Source: Aeromonas fluvialis
Lineage (GTDB): Bacteria; Pseudomonadota; Gammaproteobacteria; Enterobacterales; Aeromonadaceae
Length of the DNA stretch: 64,000 nt
Assembly: GCF_000819885.1 (NCBI RefSeq)
Contig: NZ_CDBO01000068.1
Coordinates: 100,178-164,177 of the forward strand
Direction: 5' to 3'
The translations under genes were made by a program, and so were the position numbers. Below are positions 46,624 to 56,099 of this stretch, piece by piece (positions within the stretch are counted from its first letter, which is position 1; the number at the start of each line of letters is the position of its first letter). The notes under the pieces are model-generated. The model made no database searches and was not told where the DNA came from. It saw only the letters and a program-made list of their open reading frames with translations.

Positions 46624-46649
46624 CAAAAAAGGCATACTCGAGGTATGCC
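46624..46649 (-). terminator. ihfB terminator
   Basis: Arms GGCATAC / GTATGCC around TCGAG; the minus strand ends in TTTTTTGTTTTTG. Confidence 0.9.
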
Positions 46650-46659
46650 CATATCTGCA

Positions 46660-46944
46660 TTATTCGATGATGTTGACGCGCTCGCGCAACTCTTTGCCAG
46701 GTTTGAAGTGCGGGACATATTTCCCGGTCAATTCAACCTTGTCCCCGGTTTTGGGGTTGCGTCCCACTCGGGGCGCACGATAGTGCAGTGAAAAACTGCC
46801 GAATCCGCGGATTTCAATCCGGTCGCCGTTTTGCAAGGTCGATGCCATCTGTTCAAGGATCTCCTTGATGGCGGCTTCGACATCCTTGGCCGGCATATGC
46901 ATGCGGCTGGCTGCCAGTTGTTCGATGAGATCTGATTTGGTCAT
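46660..46944 (-). CDS. ihfB: Integration host factor subunit beta
   Basis: 94 residues. HU/IHF fold with the signature [21 protein letters not shown] that inserts into the minor groove. Start [11 protein letters not shown]. Has its own terminator, 93 nt after rpsA. Confidence 0.98.
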
Positions 46945-46995
46945 AACGTTAAATCTCCTTCCCCGATCACATGCAATATTCATTTTGCCAGGATA

Positions 46996-47023
46996 AAAAA
47001 GGGCGGCGCAATGCCGCCCTTTT
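46996..47023 (-). terminator. rpsA terminator
   Basis: AAAGGGCGGC / GCCGCCCTTT around 5 nt; the minus strand ends in TTTTTTATCC. Confidence 0.9.
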
Positions 47024-47036
47024 CTTGCTTCAAGGA

Positions 47037-48707
47037 TTACTCACCCTTGGCGGCTTTGAATGCTTCCATCATAGCATTGCTGAACACAACTTCTTCTTGT
47101 TGGTTCAGGCTATCGATAGCAACACGCTCATCAGCCTCGTCCTTAGCACGGACAGACAGGCTCACGGTGCGGTTCTTACGATCAACGCCCATGAATTTAG
47201 CTTCAACTTCGTCACCAACAGACAGCACCAGAGTGGCGTCTTCTACACGGTCACGAGCAGCGTCGGAGGCACGCAGGTAGCCTTCTACGCCGTCAGCCAG
47301 TTCGATAACGGCACCTTTGGCATCAACCTCGGTAACCTTACCCTTCACAATAGCACCTTTCTTGTTGTCAGCCAGGTACTTGTTGAACGGGTCTTCTTCG
47401 ATCTGCTTGACACCCAAGGAGATGCGCTCACGCTCCGGATCCACTTGCAGAACAACGGCTTCGATCTCGTCGCCCTTCTTGAATTCACGCACGGCTTCTT
47501 CGCCCTGGTTGTTCCAGGAGATGTCAGACAGGTGAACCAGGCCGTCGATGCCGCCATCCAGACCGATGAAGATACCGAAGTCAGTGATGGACTTGATCTT
47601 GCCGGAAACACGGTCGCCTTTGGCGTGAGTTTCGGCAAACAGCTGCCACGGGTTGGATTTGCACTGCTTCAGACCCAGGGAGATACGACGACGCTCTTCG
47701 TCGATATCCAGAACCATCACGTCAACCACGTCGCCAACGTTAACAACTTTGGACGGGTGGATGTTCTTGTTGGTCCAATCCATCTCGGATACGTGTACCA
47801 GGCCTTCAACGCCTTCTTCGATTTCAACGAAGCAGCCGTAGTCGGTCAGGTTGGTCACGCGGCCAGACAGACGGGTGGTCTCCGGGTAACGCTTGGCGAT
47901 AGCAACCCAGGGATCTTCGCCCAGCTGCTTCAGACCCAGGGATACACGGGTACGCTCGCGGTCGAACTTCAGAACCTTGACAGCGATCTCGTCGCCAACG
48001 TTGACGATTTCGGAAGGATGCTTAACGCGCTTCCACGCCATGTCGGTGATGTGCAGCAGGCCGTCAACACCGCCCAGATCTACGAATGCACCGTAGTCGG
48101 TCAGGTTCTTGACGATACCCTTAACTTCTTGACCTTCTTGCAGGTTAGCCAGCAGGCTTTCGCGCTCGGAGGTGTTCTCGGTCTCGATCACGGCACGACG
48201 GGAAACAACAACGTTGTTGCGCTTCTGGTCCAGCTTGATGACTTTGAACTCGAGTTCTTTGTTTTCCAGGTGAGCGGTGTCACGGATCGGACGCACGTCA
48301 ACCAGAGAACCCGGCAGGAAGGCACGGATGCCGTTCAGTTCAACGGTGAAACCACCCTTGACCTTGCCGTTGATGATACCGATAACGGTAGCTTGCTCTT
48401 CGTATGCCTTCTCAAGCTGCAGCCAGGCTTCGTGGCGCTTGGCTTTTTCGCGGGACAGCTTGGTTTCGCCGAAACCATCTTCGATAGAGTCCAGAGCCAC
48501 ATCAACGGTATCGCCGACGTTGATTTCCAGCTCGCCCATGGCGTTCTTGAATTCTTCAGCCGGGATAGCGGACTCGGATTTCAGACCGGCGTCAACCAGT
48601 ACGAAACCGTTCTCGATAGCAACGACAGTACCCTTGACGATGGAACCTTGACGGGTTTCAACGGCGTTCAGGGACTCTTCAAAGAGTTGAGCAAAAGATT
48701 CGATCAT
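47037..48707 (-). CDS. rpsA: 30S ribosomal protein S1
   Basis: 556 residues (E. coli 557). Six S1 RNA-binding repeats (for example [39 protein letters not shown]). Binds mRNA leaders on the 30S subunit and is essential for initiation on structured mRNAs. Downstream of cmk, as in E. coli. Confidence 0.99.
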
Positions 48708-48801
48708 TGTTTATGTCACAAATGAAACATCCACTTGCAATCCGGCACAAGCGGGGCTGTTTTAAATAATCTGCGCCATCCTTGGTGCAGACGACCGGAT
48801 G

Positions 48802-49494
48802 TCAGCTTGCGCTGGCATCACCAAGTTGTTGCTCTGCATAGGCGAGCACTGTAGCCAGCACGTCATCTATGGTCATGGCGGTAGAGTCTACCACCAGAGC
48901 ATCTTCTGCCGGTTTCAGGGGGGCAGTAGCGCGATTTCTGTCGCGATCGTCACGTTCCCGAATCTCGGTTAAAAGACGCTCAAAGTTAACATCAAAGCCC
49001 TTATCTTGCAACTGCTTATAGCGACGCTGGGCCCGTTCTTCGGCGCTGGCGTCGAGGAAAATCTTCAGCTCGGCCTCTGGGAAAACCACGGTGCCCATGT
49101 CTCGACCATCTGCGATAAGACCCGGGGCCTGACGAAATGCCCGTTGACGGCGCAGCAAGGCTTCGCGCACTCGGGGGAAGGCGGCGATTTTACTGGCGGC
49201 ATTACCCACCTCTTCGGTGCGGATGGTGCGCGAAACATCTTCCCCTTCCAGGATCACCTTGACCAGATCCCCTTCTACCTGAAATTGCACATCCAGATTG
49301 GCAGCCAGTGGCACCAGTGAGGCTTCACTGTCCAGCTCGACATCGTGATGCAGGGCGGCCAGGGACAACACCCGATAGATGGCGCCCGAGTCCAGCAAGT
49401 GCCAACCCAGCTTCTCAGCAAGCAGCTGACACAAGGTGCCTTTACCTGCACCACTGGGGCCATCAATTGTCATTACGGGGGCCATCTGAGGCAT
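48802..49494 (-). CDS. cmk: Cytidylate kinase
   Basis: 230 residues (E. coli 227). P-loop [14 protein letters not shown]-site [11 protein letters not shown] and [14 protein letters not shown]. Phosphorylates CMP and dCMP. I chose ATG 49494 (AGGAGAG 6 nt upstream); a second ATG 3 codons later is possible. Confidence 0.97.
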   Translation of the reverse strand: MPQMAPVMTIDGPSGAGKGTLCQLLAEKLGWHLLDSGAIYRVLSLAALHHDVELDSEASLVPLAANLDVQFQVEGDLVKVILEGEDVSRTIRTEEVGNAASKIAAFPRVREALLRRQRAFRQAPGLIADGRDMGTVVFPEAELKIFLDASAEERAQRRYKQLQDKGFDVNFERLLTEIRERDDRDRNRATAPLKPAEDALVVDSTAMTIDDVLATVLAYAEQQLGDASAS

Positions 49495-49741
49495 AACATC
49501 TCTCCTGCACTGTGTTGCTCCCATCCCGAAGGGGTGGGTTAATGGGCGCAGATTATACCTGAATGTGGTGGATCTGGCAGTCATCAATCCTCATATAAGG
49601 CTGAAAAGCCCTCGCCATGACGCTTCCTATCCCGTTTCACCATGTCATTAGGCAATGCAGGGGCTTGTTCTTATGGTCGAGCCAGGCAAGGCACGTTAAA
49701 CTGGCCCCCTTTTTTTGCGCAGTTAGTAGTAAGGAGCACCG

Positions 49742-50335
49742 ATGAGCAGCGTTACCCTTGTGGCCAAGTCCAAATTGCCAACCCCTTGGGGCACCTTCAC
49801 GCTGGTAGGTTTTCAGGAAACCGGCACGGGCAAGGACCACGCCGCACTGGTGATGGGCGATATAACCGGCGATGAGCCCGTGCTGGGCCGCATCCACTCC
49901 GAGTGCCTGACTGGCGATGCCCTGTTCAGCCTGCGTTGCGATTGCGGCTTCCAGCTGCAGGCAGCCATGGAAAACATCGCCAAGGCGGGTCGTGGCGTGT
50001 TGTTGTACGTGCGTCAGGAGGGCCGTGGCATCGGTTTGCTCAACAAGATCCGCGCCTACCATCTGCAGGATCAGGGGGCCGATACCGTCGAAGCTAACGT
50101 CGCCCTCGGTTTTGCCGCCGACATGCGCGATTACACAATTTGCGCCGACATGCTCAAGCAGCTCGAGGTCACATCCCTGCGCTTGATGACCAACAATCCG
50201 CGCAAGATGAAAGCGATGGAATCCTTCGGCATTCCGGTGGCCGAGCGAGTACCGCTGCATGAAGGACGCAATCCCCATAACGAGTTCTATCTGTCGACCA
50301 AGGCCAACAAGCTGGATCACATGCTGAAGAAGTGA
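49742..50335 (+). CDS. ribA: GTP cyclohydrolase II
   Basis: 197 residues (E. coli 196). Zinc Cys in [19 protein letters not shown], substrate motif [16 protein letters not shown] and catalytic Arg in NNPRKM. The first step of riboflavin synthesis. AAGGAG lies 6 nt before the start. No FMN riboswitch is visible upstream. Confidence 0.98.
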   Translation: MSSVTLVAKSKLPTPWGTFTLVGFQETGTGKDHAALVMGDITGDEPVLGRIHSECLTGDALFSLRCDCGFQLQAAMENIAKAGRGVLLYVRQEGRGIGLLNKIRAYHLQDQGADTVEANVALGFAADMRDYTICADMLKQLEVTSLRLMTNNPRKMKAMESFGIPVAERVPLHEGRNPHNEFYLSTKANKLDHMLKK

Positions 50336-50376
50336 ACCTGAAATAGTGAGCCTGAACTGACAAAGGTTAGATAGTC

Positions 50377-50405
50377 AAACGCCTCCCATCTGGAGGCGTT
50401 TTTCT
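50377..50405 (+). terminator. ribA terminator
   Basis: AAACGCCTCC / GGAGGCGTTT around CATCT, followed by TTCTT. Also suitable for the convergent CysB-like gene. Confidence 0.88.
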
Positions 50406-50430
50406 TGCCATGATCGCAAGCCGCTCACGC

Positions 50431-51387
50431 TTATCTCAGTGGCACTGTCAGATTGGCCAGCAACCCATTACACTCCTCGCCAGTACGGGCAGCACAACAT
50501 TGTTCTACCCGCTCCCGGGTCAGGTGGGGCGCAAGACGCTCCACAAAGTCGAACAAATAGGCACACAAAAATGCCCCTTTGCGCAGTCCAATCGCGGCCA
50601 GACCGCCAGCCAGCCAGGGTGCCGGTTGAAGCAGCAGATCGCCATCGCGCTGGGGCTCCCAGGCAAAGGTTGCCATCACGCCAATCCCCATCCCTTGCCT
50701 GACATAGGTTTTGAGCACATCGCTGTCGCTTGCGCTGCACACAATCCGGCTCTGGGCATGGGGGTGATCCGAGCCATGGGCGGCAGATAGCGCTCTCCCG
50801 TCGCTCACCAGCGCAAACTCAACCAGTTCTGCCTGGCTCAGCGAGGAAACCTTCGCCAACGGATGATCCTTTGGCAGTAGCAGCCCCCGTTGCCACTGAA
50901 AACAGGGGAGCATCAGCAGGTCCCCTCCCTCTTGCATGTCATCGACCAGCAAAAGATGAGCAGCCCCCACATCCACGGCGGCCCGGCACTGCGCCGCACT
51001 CCCCTGCATCACAGTCACCGCCACCTTGGGAAAACGGGTCATGAATCCCTTGAGGATGGCGGGCAGAATATAGCGGGCCTGCAGATGGCTGGCCGCGATG
51101 GTGAGCGAGCCCTGATCCGGATGAACATGCTGTTTCGCCATCACCTTGATGATGGCGACCTTGTCCAGCACCTCGGTCGCCACCTTGATCACATCCCGAC
51201 CAATGGGGGTGATCCGGGTCAGGTGTTTGCCGCTGCGCTCGAAGATCTGGATCCCCAGTTCATCCTCCAACATCCGTACCTGTTTGCTGATCCCGGGTTG
51301 AGAGGTGAACAGGCTCTCGGCGGTGACCGACAGATTCAGCCTGTGGTTGGCCACCTCGACGATATAGCGCAATTGCTGCAGTTTCAT
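50431..51387 (-). CDS. CysB-like LysR regulator, divergent paralogue
   Basis: 318 residues (E. coli CysB 324). The helix-turn-helix is very CysB-like (MKLQQLRYIVEVANHRLN, LFTSQPGISKQVRMLEDELG), as is SASDSDVLKTYVRQGMGIGV. The effector pocket differs: CysB T100-x2-Q103 corresponds to SHLQARY, the T149 stretch reads LLLVDDM, and the T202 stretch reads LVSDGRA. It may therefore not answer to N-acetylserine or thiosulfate, and the true cysB may lie elsewhere. Start MKLQQLR; a longer frame adds 13 codons. Confidence 0.8.
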   Translation of the reverse strand: MKLQQLRYIVEVANHRLNLSVTAESLFTSQPGISKQVRMLEDELGIQIFERSGKHLTRITPIGRDVIKVATEVLDKVAIIKVMAKQHVHPDQGSLTIAASHLQARYILPAILKGFMTRFPKVAVTVMQGSAAQCRAAVDVGAAHLLLVDDMQEGGDLLMLPCFQWQRGLLLPKDHPLAKVSSLSQAELVEFALVSDGRALSAAHGSDHPHAQSRIVCSASDSDVLKTYVRQGMGIGVMATFAWEPQRDGDLLLQPAPWLAGGLAAIGLRKGAFLCAYLFDFVERLAPHLTRERVEQCCAARTGEECNGLLANLTVPLR

Positions 51388-51450
51388 GGTGTAGCCCTCA
51401 AGCGAACCCACCGTTAATAGTAACAAACTTTCAGCAAGGCCCGGTTGCCA

Positions 51451-52326
51451 TCAGGCAAGGCGATCCGTTAGCAAAAAATCACGTAAGGCGCGGTTGGCCA
51501 TGGAGAGCGGGTCGCCACGCCGCCACGCCACGCACAGATCGAGATAGATGGGTGGATCGAAGGACACACCGCTGAGATCCGGATCCTCTTCCAGCACCAT
51601 CCGCAAGAAGGTGGTCACCGCAAAGCCTTGTCGTACCACGGCCTTAAGCAGGGGGATAAGATTACTCTCGAAGGCGATATCGGGTTCGACGCCAAGGCTC
51701 TGTGCCAGCGCCTCCATATGCTCCCGATGGTAGAAACCGCGGCGAAACAGCGCCAGCTCCTGAGCGAAAAACTGCGAGAGGGTGACGGCCGGGGTGCCGC
51801 GCAGAGGGTGATCCTCCCCCACTACCATCAGCATCTCTTCACTCAGCAGATGAGCCCCCTCAATGGCGGGCGGCAGATCGCTGGTGATGAGAATGGCCAG
51901 ATCAAGGGATCCATCCACCATCCGGCTGAGCAACTCTCGGGTGCCCGCCTCCTCCACCCGGATCTTGAGCCCCGGGTAGCGGTGCTTGAAAGCCATCAGG
52001 CGAGGGGGAAAATAGTAGGAGCCCATCATATAGGGGATCCCAATGCGCACCTCCCCTCGCTCCAGCCCTTTCAGTTCGGCCATCTCGGCCTCGGCCTGAT
52101 GCATCTGCAGCAACAGGCGCTCGGCATGGCGGCAGAGCACCTCCCCCTCCGGGGTGAGCCGTACCACCCGGTCCTGGCGATCAAACAGCCGCAACTCGAG
52201 CTGCTGCTCCAGTTTGGCGATGGCCATGCTGATGGCCGGCTGTGCCACGTGCAGACTGTTGGCGGCCCTGGTAAACGAACCGGCATCCCTGACCGACAGC
52301 AGATAGGTGAGCTGTTTCAGATCCAT
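51451..52326 (-). CDS. LysR-family regulator divergent from an MFS exporter
   Basis: 291 residues. N-terminal helix-turn-helix (FTRAANSLHVAQPAISMAIAK) and a LysR substrate domain. It resembles E. coli YnfL, which is likewise divergent from the MFS gene ynfM; the shared layout suggests it controls the transporter. Effector unknown. Confidence 0.88.
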   Translation of the reverse strand: MDLKQLTYLLSVRDAGSFTRAANSLHVAQPAISMAIAKLEQQLELRLFDRQDRVVRLTPEGEVLCRHAERLLLQMHQAEAEMAELKGLERGEVRIGIPYMMGSYYFPPRLMAFKHRYPGLKIRVEEAGTRELLSRMVDGSLDLAILITSDLPPAIEGAHLLSEEMLMVVGEDHPLRGTPAVTLSQFFAQELALFRRGFYHREHMEALAQSLGVEPDIAFESNLIPLLKAVVRQGFAVTTFLRMVLEEDPDLSGVSFDPPIYLDLCVAWRRGDPLSMANRALRDFLLTDRLA

Positions 52327-52350
52327 TTATCAATTCATCTTATGAGTCGG

Positions 52351-52383
52351 ATAATTTAAATATATTATGCTTATATCGATAAG
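52351..52383. promoter_or_regulatory. Inverted repeats between the LysR and MFS genes
   Basis: ATAAT-TTAAATAT-ATTAT (52351-52368) and CTTAT-ATCG-ATAAG (52370-52383) lie in the 95-bp divergent gap. AT-rich T-N11-A-like dyads are typical LysR binding sites. Confidence 0.5.
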
Positions 52384-52421
52384 GTCTCTACCCTGACTAA
52401 AAGCAGTCAGGACAATACCCA

Positions 52422-53684
52422 ATGATCGAAGTCGGCAGTCGCGAATGGATACGCACTACCCTGGCCCTCAGCCTGGGCTCTTTTCTGGTGTTTCTCAATC
52501 TCTATCAAACCCACCCCCTGTTACCCATGATTGCCGAGGTATTCTCGGTCAACGCCCTCTCGGCCAGCTGGACCCTGGCAGGGTGTACCGCAGGTCTCGC
52601 CGCCTCCTTGCTGATCTGCGCCAGACTCGCGGATCGCCACGGCCGCCGGCAAGTCATGCTGGGTACCCTCACCCTAGCAATCTTGCTCTCACTGTTAATC
52701 CCGCTGGTCGAGCAGTTTGGCACCCTGCTGCTGCTGCGCATTCTTCAGGGTGCGCTGCTGGCCGGGTTACCAGCCACTGCGATTGCCTATATGGGGGAAG
52801 AGTTCAGCAAACGGGCGCTGCTCTCGGCAGTAGGGATCTATATCGCAGCCAACTCCCTCGGTGGCATTGCCGGTCGGGTGGTCGGCGGCCTGTTGGCAGG
52901 CTGGTTTGGCGACTGGCAGCATACCTTTCTGGGAATTGGTGTTATCAGCCTGTCACTGCTGCCGCTGGTCTTCTGGCTGTTGCCCCACCAGACCCGCTTT
53001 GTGGCGAGTGACCCCGTTCGCGGTCAATTCGTCCGCGCCTTGCAGCAACATCTGAGCAATCCCTTGCTGGTGGGGGCTTACCTTATCGGGGGGCTCAACT
53101 TCATGGTCTTTCTGAACCAGTTCAGCTATCTCACCTTCCTGCTGGCAAAGCCCCCCTTCTCCCTGCCCACCCAGTGGCTCGGCATGCTATTTCTGACCTA
53201 CCTGTCGGGCACTGTCGCCTCCTCCTTGAGTGGCCGCTTTGCCAACCGCTGGGGCGCCCAGCGCATGCTGCTTGCCGGTATCGCGCTGATGGCCATCGGC
53301 ACCCTGTGGCTGCTGCAGGGAAGCCTGATCGGGATCCTGAGTGGCTTGCTGGTCTCCAGCTTCGGTTTTTTCCTAGCACACGCCTGTGCCAGTGCCTGGG
53401 TCGGCCATCATGTCGAACACAACCGGGCCCTCGCCTCCTCCCTCTATCTGGTGGCCTACTATCTGGGGGCCAGTCTGGGGGGGATTTACCTGCACCCGTT
53501 CTGGGAGCAGGGCGAACTGGGCGGGCTGGTCATGGGGATTGAACTGATCCTCATCCTGACGGCGGGCTTGAGTCTCTGGCTCGGTCGCCTCAAGCAGCGA
53601 AGCGAAGCGAATCGCCACTCCCCGCCCAGCGACCCCAGCGGCACGGGTAACGGGATCCGCACAAACAGGCTCACGCACGACTAG
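52422..53684 (+). CDS. YnfM-like MFS transporter
   Basis: 420 residues with 12 predicted membrane helices and an MFS signature between helices 2 and 3 (ARLADRHGRRQVML). It aligns by eye with E. coli YnfM, a probable exporter of sugars or drugs. The C-terminal 30 residues after WLGRLKQRSE are polar and unusual. The substrate cannot be inferred from sequence. Confidence 0.87.
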   Translation: MIEVGSREWIRTTLALSLGSFLVFLNLYQTHPLLPMIAEVFSVNALSASWTLAGCTAGLAASLLICARLADRHGRRQVMLGTLTLAILLSLLIPLVEQFGTLLLLRILQGALLAGLPATAIAYMGEEFSKRALLSAVGIYIAANSLGGIAGRVVGGLLAGWFGDWQHTFLGIGVISLSLLPLVFWLLPHQTRFVASDPVRGQFVRALQQHLSNPLLVGAYLIGGLNFMVFLNQFSYLTFLLAKPPFSLPTQWLGMLFLTYLSGTVASSLSGRFANRWGAQRMLLAGIALMAIGTLWLLQGSLIGILSGLLVSSFGFFLAHACASAWVGHHVEHNRALASSLYLVAYYLGASLGGIYLHPFWEQGELGGLVMGIELILILTAGLSLWLGRLKQRSEANRHSPPSDPSGTGNGIRTNRLTHD

Positions 53685-53715
53685 ATAACCATCTCGCAGC
53701 CAAGCATCTCCAAAT

Positions 53716-53749
53716 AGCAAAAGGGGTCATATCGGTGACCCCTTTTGCT
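53716..53749. terminator. Bidirectional terminator between the MFS and YecM-like genes
   Basis: Perfect 14-bp arms AGCAAAAGGGGTCA / TGACCCCTTTTGCT around 6 nt. Confidence 0.85.
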
Positions 53750-53795
53750 GTGCGAATCAAGAGCCTGTCAGGCTCACACTGCATTTTGCGCTGAA

Positions 53796-54341
53796 TCAAT
53801 CCTGCTCGAAATAATCCGCAGGCACCGCCACCACAGCACCGGTCGCCACCTCGTCGGCGATCACCTCGGCCAGTGAGCGAAGATGAAACTTGATCTGACC
53901 GGAGGGCAACATCAGACCGATATCGGGGTTGCGGGTATCCAGTATGTTGCCGGTTTTGAACGGCAGCTCGGAATAGCGCGCCACCAGATCCTGCAGTGAG
54001 GCGACCACCAGTTCGATATGTTCCAGTCCCGCCTGATGAACGCGACCCGGTTTTGGTGCCGCCAGTTCGATACAGGGCACCTGCACCTCACCGACCAGCA
54101 GTGGCTGATGCAACCGATAAGTCGCAATGGGACGACCGCCGATCATCCCCTCCACCAGTAAGCAGCCCTCTCCAGCCAGCACAGCGCATCGCGCGCGATA
54201 CTCCTGCAAGGTGGCCGCCCGATAACAGAGGTGATCGACTGTTGGCTGGGGGATGATGACACCCGTGGTGGCCAGTTCGGCCAATAGCTGAGAAACAAAT
54301 GGGGCCATTGGCCCCAGTGTGGAATCGAGTGGATGAGACAT
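53796..54341 (-). CDS. YecM-like VOC-fold protein
   Basis: 181 residues. Matches the YecM family (TVDHLCYRAATLQEYR, MIGGRPIATYRLHQPL, GLEHIELVV, GQIKFHLRSLAEV). The vicinal-oxygen-chelate fold with His and Glu positions suggests metal binding, but no reaction is known. I chose ATG 54341, 2 nt after the stop of the preceding gene; an ATG 3 codons earlier would overlap it. Confidence 0.82.
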   Translation of the reverse strand: MSHPLDSTLGPMAPFVSQLLAELATTGVIIPQPTVDHLCYRAATLQEYRARCAVLAGEGCLLVEGMIGGRPIATYRLHQPLLVGEVQVPCIELAAPKPGRVHQAGLEHIELVVASLQDLVARYSELPFKTGNILDTRNPDIGLMLPSGQIKFHLRSLAEVIADEVATGAVVAVPADYFEQD

Positions 54342-54343
54342 GT

Positions 54344-55108
54344 TTACCATTTTTTCTTGGGTTGAAACAGGACATCGAGCTCATCGACCTCCTTGTCCTT
54401 GATGTTTTGCAGATCCTGCGCGCTGTTCTGCTGCAGAAACTCTTCAAGCTCCTTGAGCCCCTGACGCATATCCTCTTCACGAGCCAGCAGATAGGGATCC
54501 TTGTCGCCAATGCTGGCCACCGCCGACAACCCCTTGGTATAGAGCTGGCGGCAAGTACCATATTGGCCCTGAATGCGGGCATCCATTGCACGCTTGACCA
54601 GATTGGAGATATTGATTTTCAACTGCATAAGCTCGAGGCGACGATCTTCCTGGGCAAATCCCTGCGGGTCTATCTTGCCCTTGTTGTGCTCAACACGCAG
54701 CACGGCCCGCAACTTCTTGACCAACTGCAGCATCTGGATCGCCTGACGATCGGACTCAGGGGTCTTGAAATGCCCCTCATCCTGCGCACTGTAATTCTCC
54801 TGCACATTCTTAATCTGGATCTGCACATCGGCGATGCGCTGCTTGAGCTGGGGGTTGGGCATCACCTGGACGATGGCACGATAGGCATCGAGGATCCGGT
54901 GCTGAAGCAGCAGTACCATGTTTTTGGAGAAAGGCACCAGATTGACGTTCAGCAGCACCTCTTCGGTCTCGTCGGCCACTGTCTTGTGTCTGGCAACGGC
55001 CTGACGCTTTTCAGCCTCCGCCTTCTGCTTATATTGCTGTACCACGTTATAGGCGATAACCAAAAACAGGAGCGCGCCGATAGACAGCAATATCAAAGTT
55101 AAAATCAT
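54344..55108 (-). CDS. Membrane-anchored coiled-coil protein, unknown
   Basis: 254 residues. One N-terminal membrane helix (LTLILLSIGALLFLVIAYNVV) and then a highly charged, mostly helical cytoplasmic part rich in Lys, Gln and Glu, ending LDVLFQPKKKW. I recognise it as a conserved type in gammaproteobacteria but cannot assign a function. Start MILTLILL; the longer frame adds 8 codons. Cotranscribed with the YecM-like gene. Confidence 0.75.
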   Translation of the reverse strand: MILTLILLSIGALLFLVIAYNVVQQYKQKAEAEKRQAVARHKTVADETEEVLLNVNLVPFSKNMVLLLQHRILDAYRAIVQVMPNPQLKQRIADVQIQIKNVQENYSAQDEGHFKTPESDRQAIQMLQLVKKLRAVLRVEHNKGKIDPQGFAQEDRRLELMQLKINISNLVKRAMDARIQGQYGTCRQLYTKGLSAVASIGDKDPYLLAREEDMRQGLKELEEFLQQNSAQDLQNIKDKEVDELDVLFQPKKKW

Positions 55109-55251
55109 AGGATGTCCAAACCCCTGTCCCAATCCAATTGCGTGATCCTACAACAGCTTACCTACTTAAGGTAGCCTGTAGATCCCTCCTTGCCCATGAT
55201 TTGTCACCAAGCTGTGTACCCGGTCTCAGGGAGACATTGCAGGATCATGGG

Positions 55252-55271
55252 AAAATGACCATGGTGGTCAT
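55252..55271 (-). terminator. Weak terminator-like hairpin after nfsA
   Basis: ATGACCA / TGGTCAT around TGG (55255-55271), with TTTTCCC on the minus strand. A short stem; termination is doubtful. Confidence 0.35.
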
Positions 55272-55302
55272 CACTTCCCCATCGTATCGCCCATCAGCAC
55301 CA

Positions 55303-56028
55303 TTACTTGAGGTTAAAGCCTCGTGACTGCAAGAATCCCAGCATGAAAGGACGGGACTCCTTGCTCAGTATGGTGCGGATCTGGCCACTCCAGGTCTGCT
55401 GCTTGTTATTGCTGCTGCGGGCCTGATAGTAGTCCGCGATCTGCTGATCGTATTGGGCCAGCATGTCACGATCCAGCTCGTGCTGATAGCGATCCTGATG
55501 CACGACCAATCCTCTGGGCAGACGGGGTTTCTGCTCCGGCTGCTGGGCCGGATGGCCGAGACAGAGACCAAACAGCGGGATCACCTGATGGGGCAACCCC
55601 AGCAACTCGCTTACCTCGATCGGATGGTTGCGAAGCCCGCCAATATAAACCCCGCCCAATGACAGTGACTGGGCAGCAAGCAGGGCATTTTGCGCCATCA
55701 GGGCGCCATCGATGGCCCCGATCAGCAACTGCTCCGCATAACCTGTCTGGGCCTCGGGCACGATCTGGGTATGGCGATAGTAGTCGGCGCAGAACACCAG
55801 AAATTCGGCAGCCTGAGCGACATAAGGCTGGTTGCCGGCGAGCTCGACCAGCCGGGTACGCGCCTGCGACTCTGTTACCCGGATGATGCTGGTCACCTGC
55901 AGAAAACTCGAGCTGGCGGCTGCTTGCGCAGCGGCAAGGATGGCATCCAACTGCTCGGGCACTATCGGATCGGCACTGAACTGGCGAATGGAACGATGGG
56001 AAAGGATAAGATCGATGGTCGGATTCAT
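55303..56028 (-). CDS. nfsA: Oxygen-insensitive NADPH nitroreductase NfsA
   Basis: 241 residues (E. coli 240). FMN site at SHRSIRQFS, conserved GGVYIGGLRNHP and PLFGLCLGHPAQ. Two-electron reduction of nitroaromatics and quinones by NADPH. GGAGG lies 6 nt before the chosen start MNPTIDLI. Confidence 0.95.
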   Translation of the reverse strand: MNPTIDLILSHRSIRQFSADPIVPEQLDAILAAAQAAASSSFLQVTSIIRVTESQARTRLVELAGNQPYVAQAAEFLVFCADYYRHTQIVPEAQTGYAEQLLIGAIDGALMAQNALLAAQSLSLGGVYIGGLRNHPIEVSELLGLPHQVIPLFGLCLGHPAQQPEQKPRLPRGLVVHQDRYQHELDRDMLAQYDQQIADYYQARSSNNKQQTWSGQIRTILSKESRPFMLGFLQSRGFNLK

Positions 56029-56058
56029 GGTACCTCCATGTGAGGTAACACCATAGCG

Positions 56059-56088
56059 AAAAAAACGAGGGAGCCCAAGGCTCCCTCG
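56059..56088 (-). terminator. Terminator between abgT-type gene and nfsA
   Basis: CGAGGGAGCC / GGCTCCCTCG around CAA; the minus strand ends in TTTTTTT. Confidence 0.92.
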
Positions 56089-56099
56089 CACTCATCCCA

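Noticed and set aside
46971-48725. 584-codon plus-strand frame opposite rpsA
   Set aside because: Shadow of the S1 repeats on the other strand.
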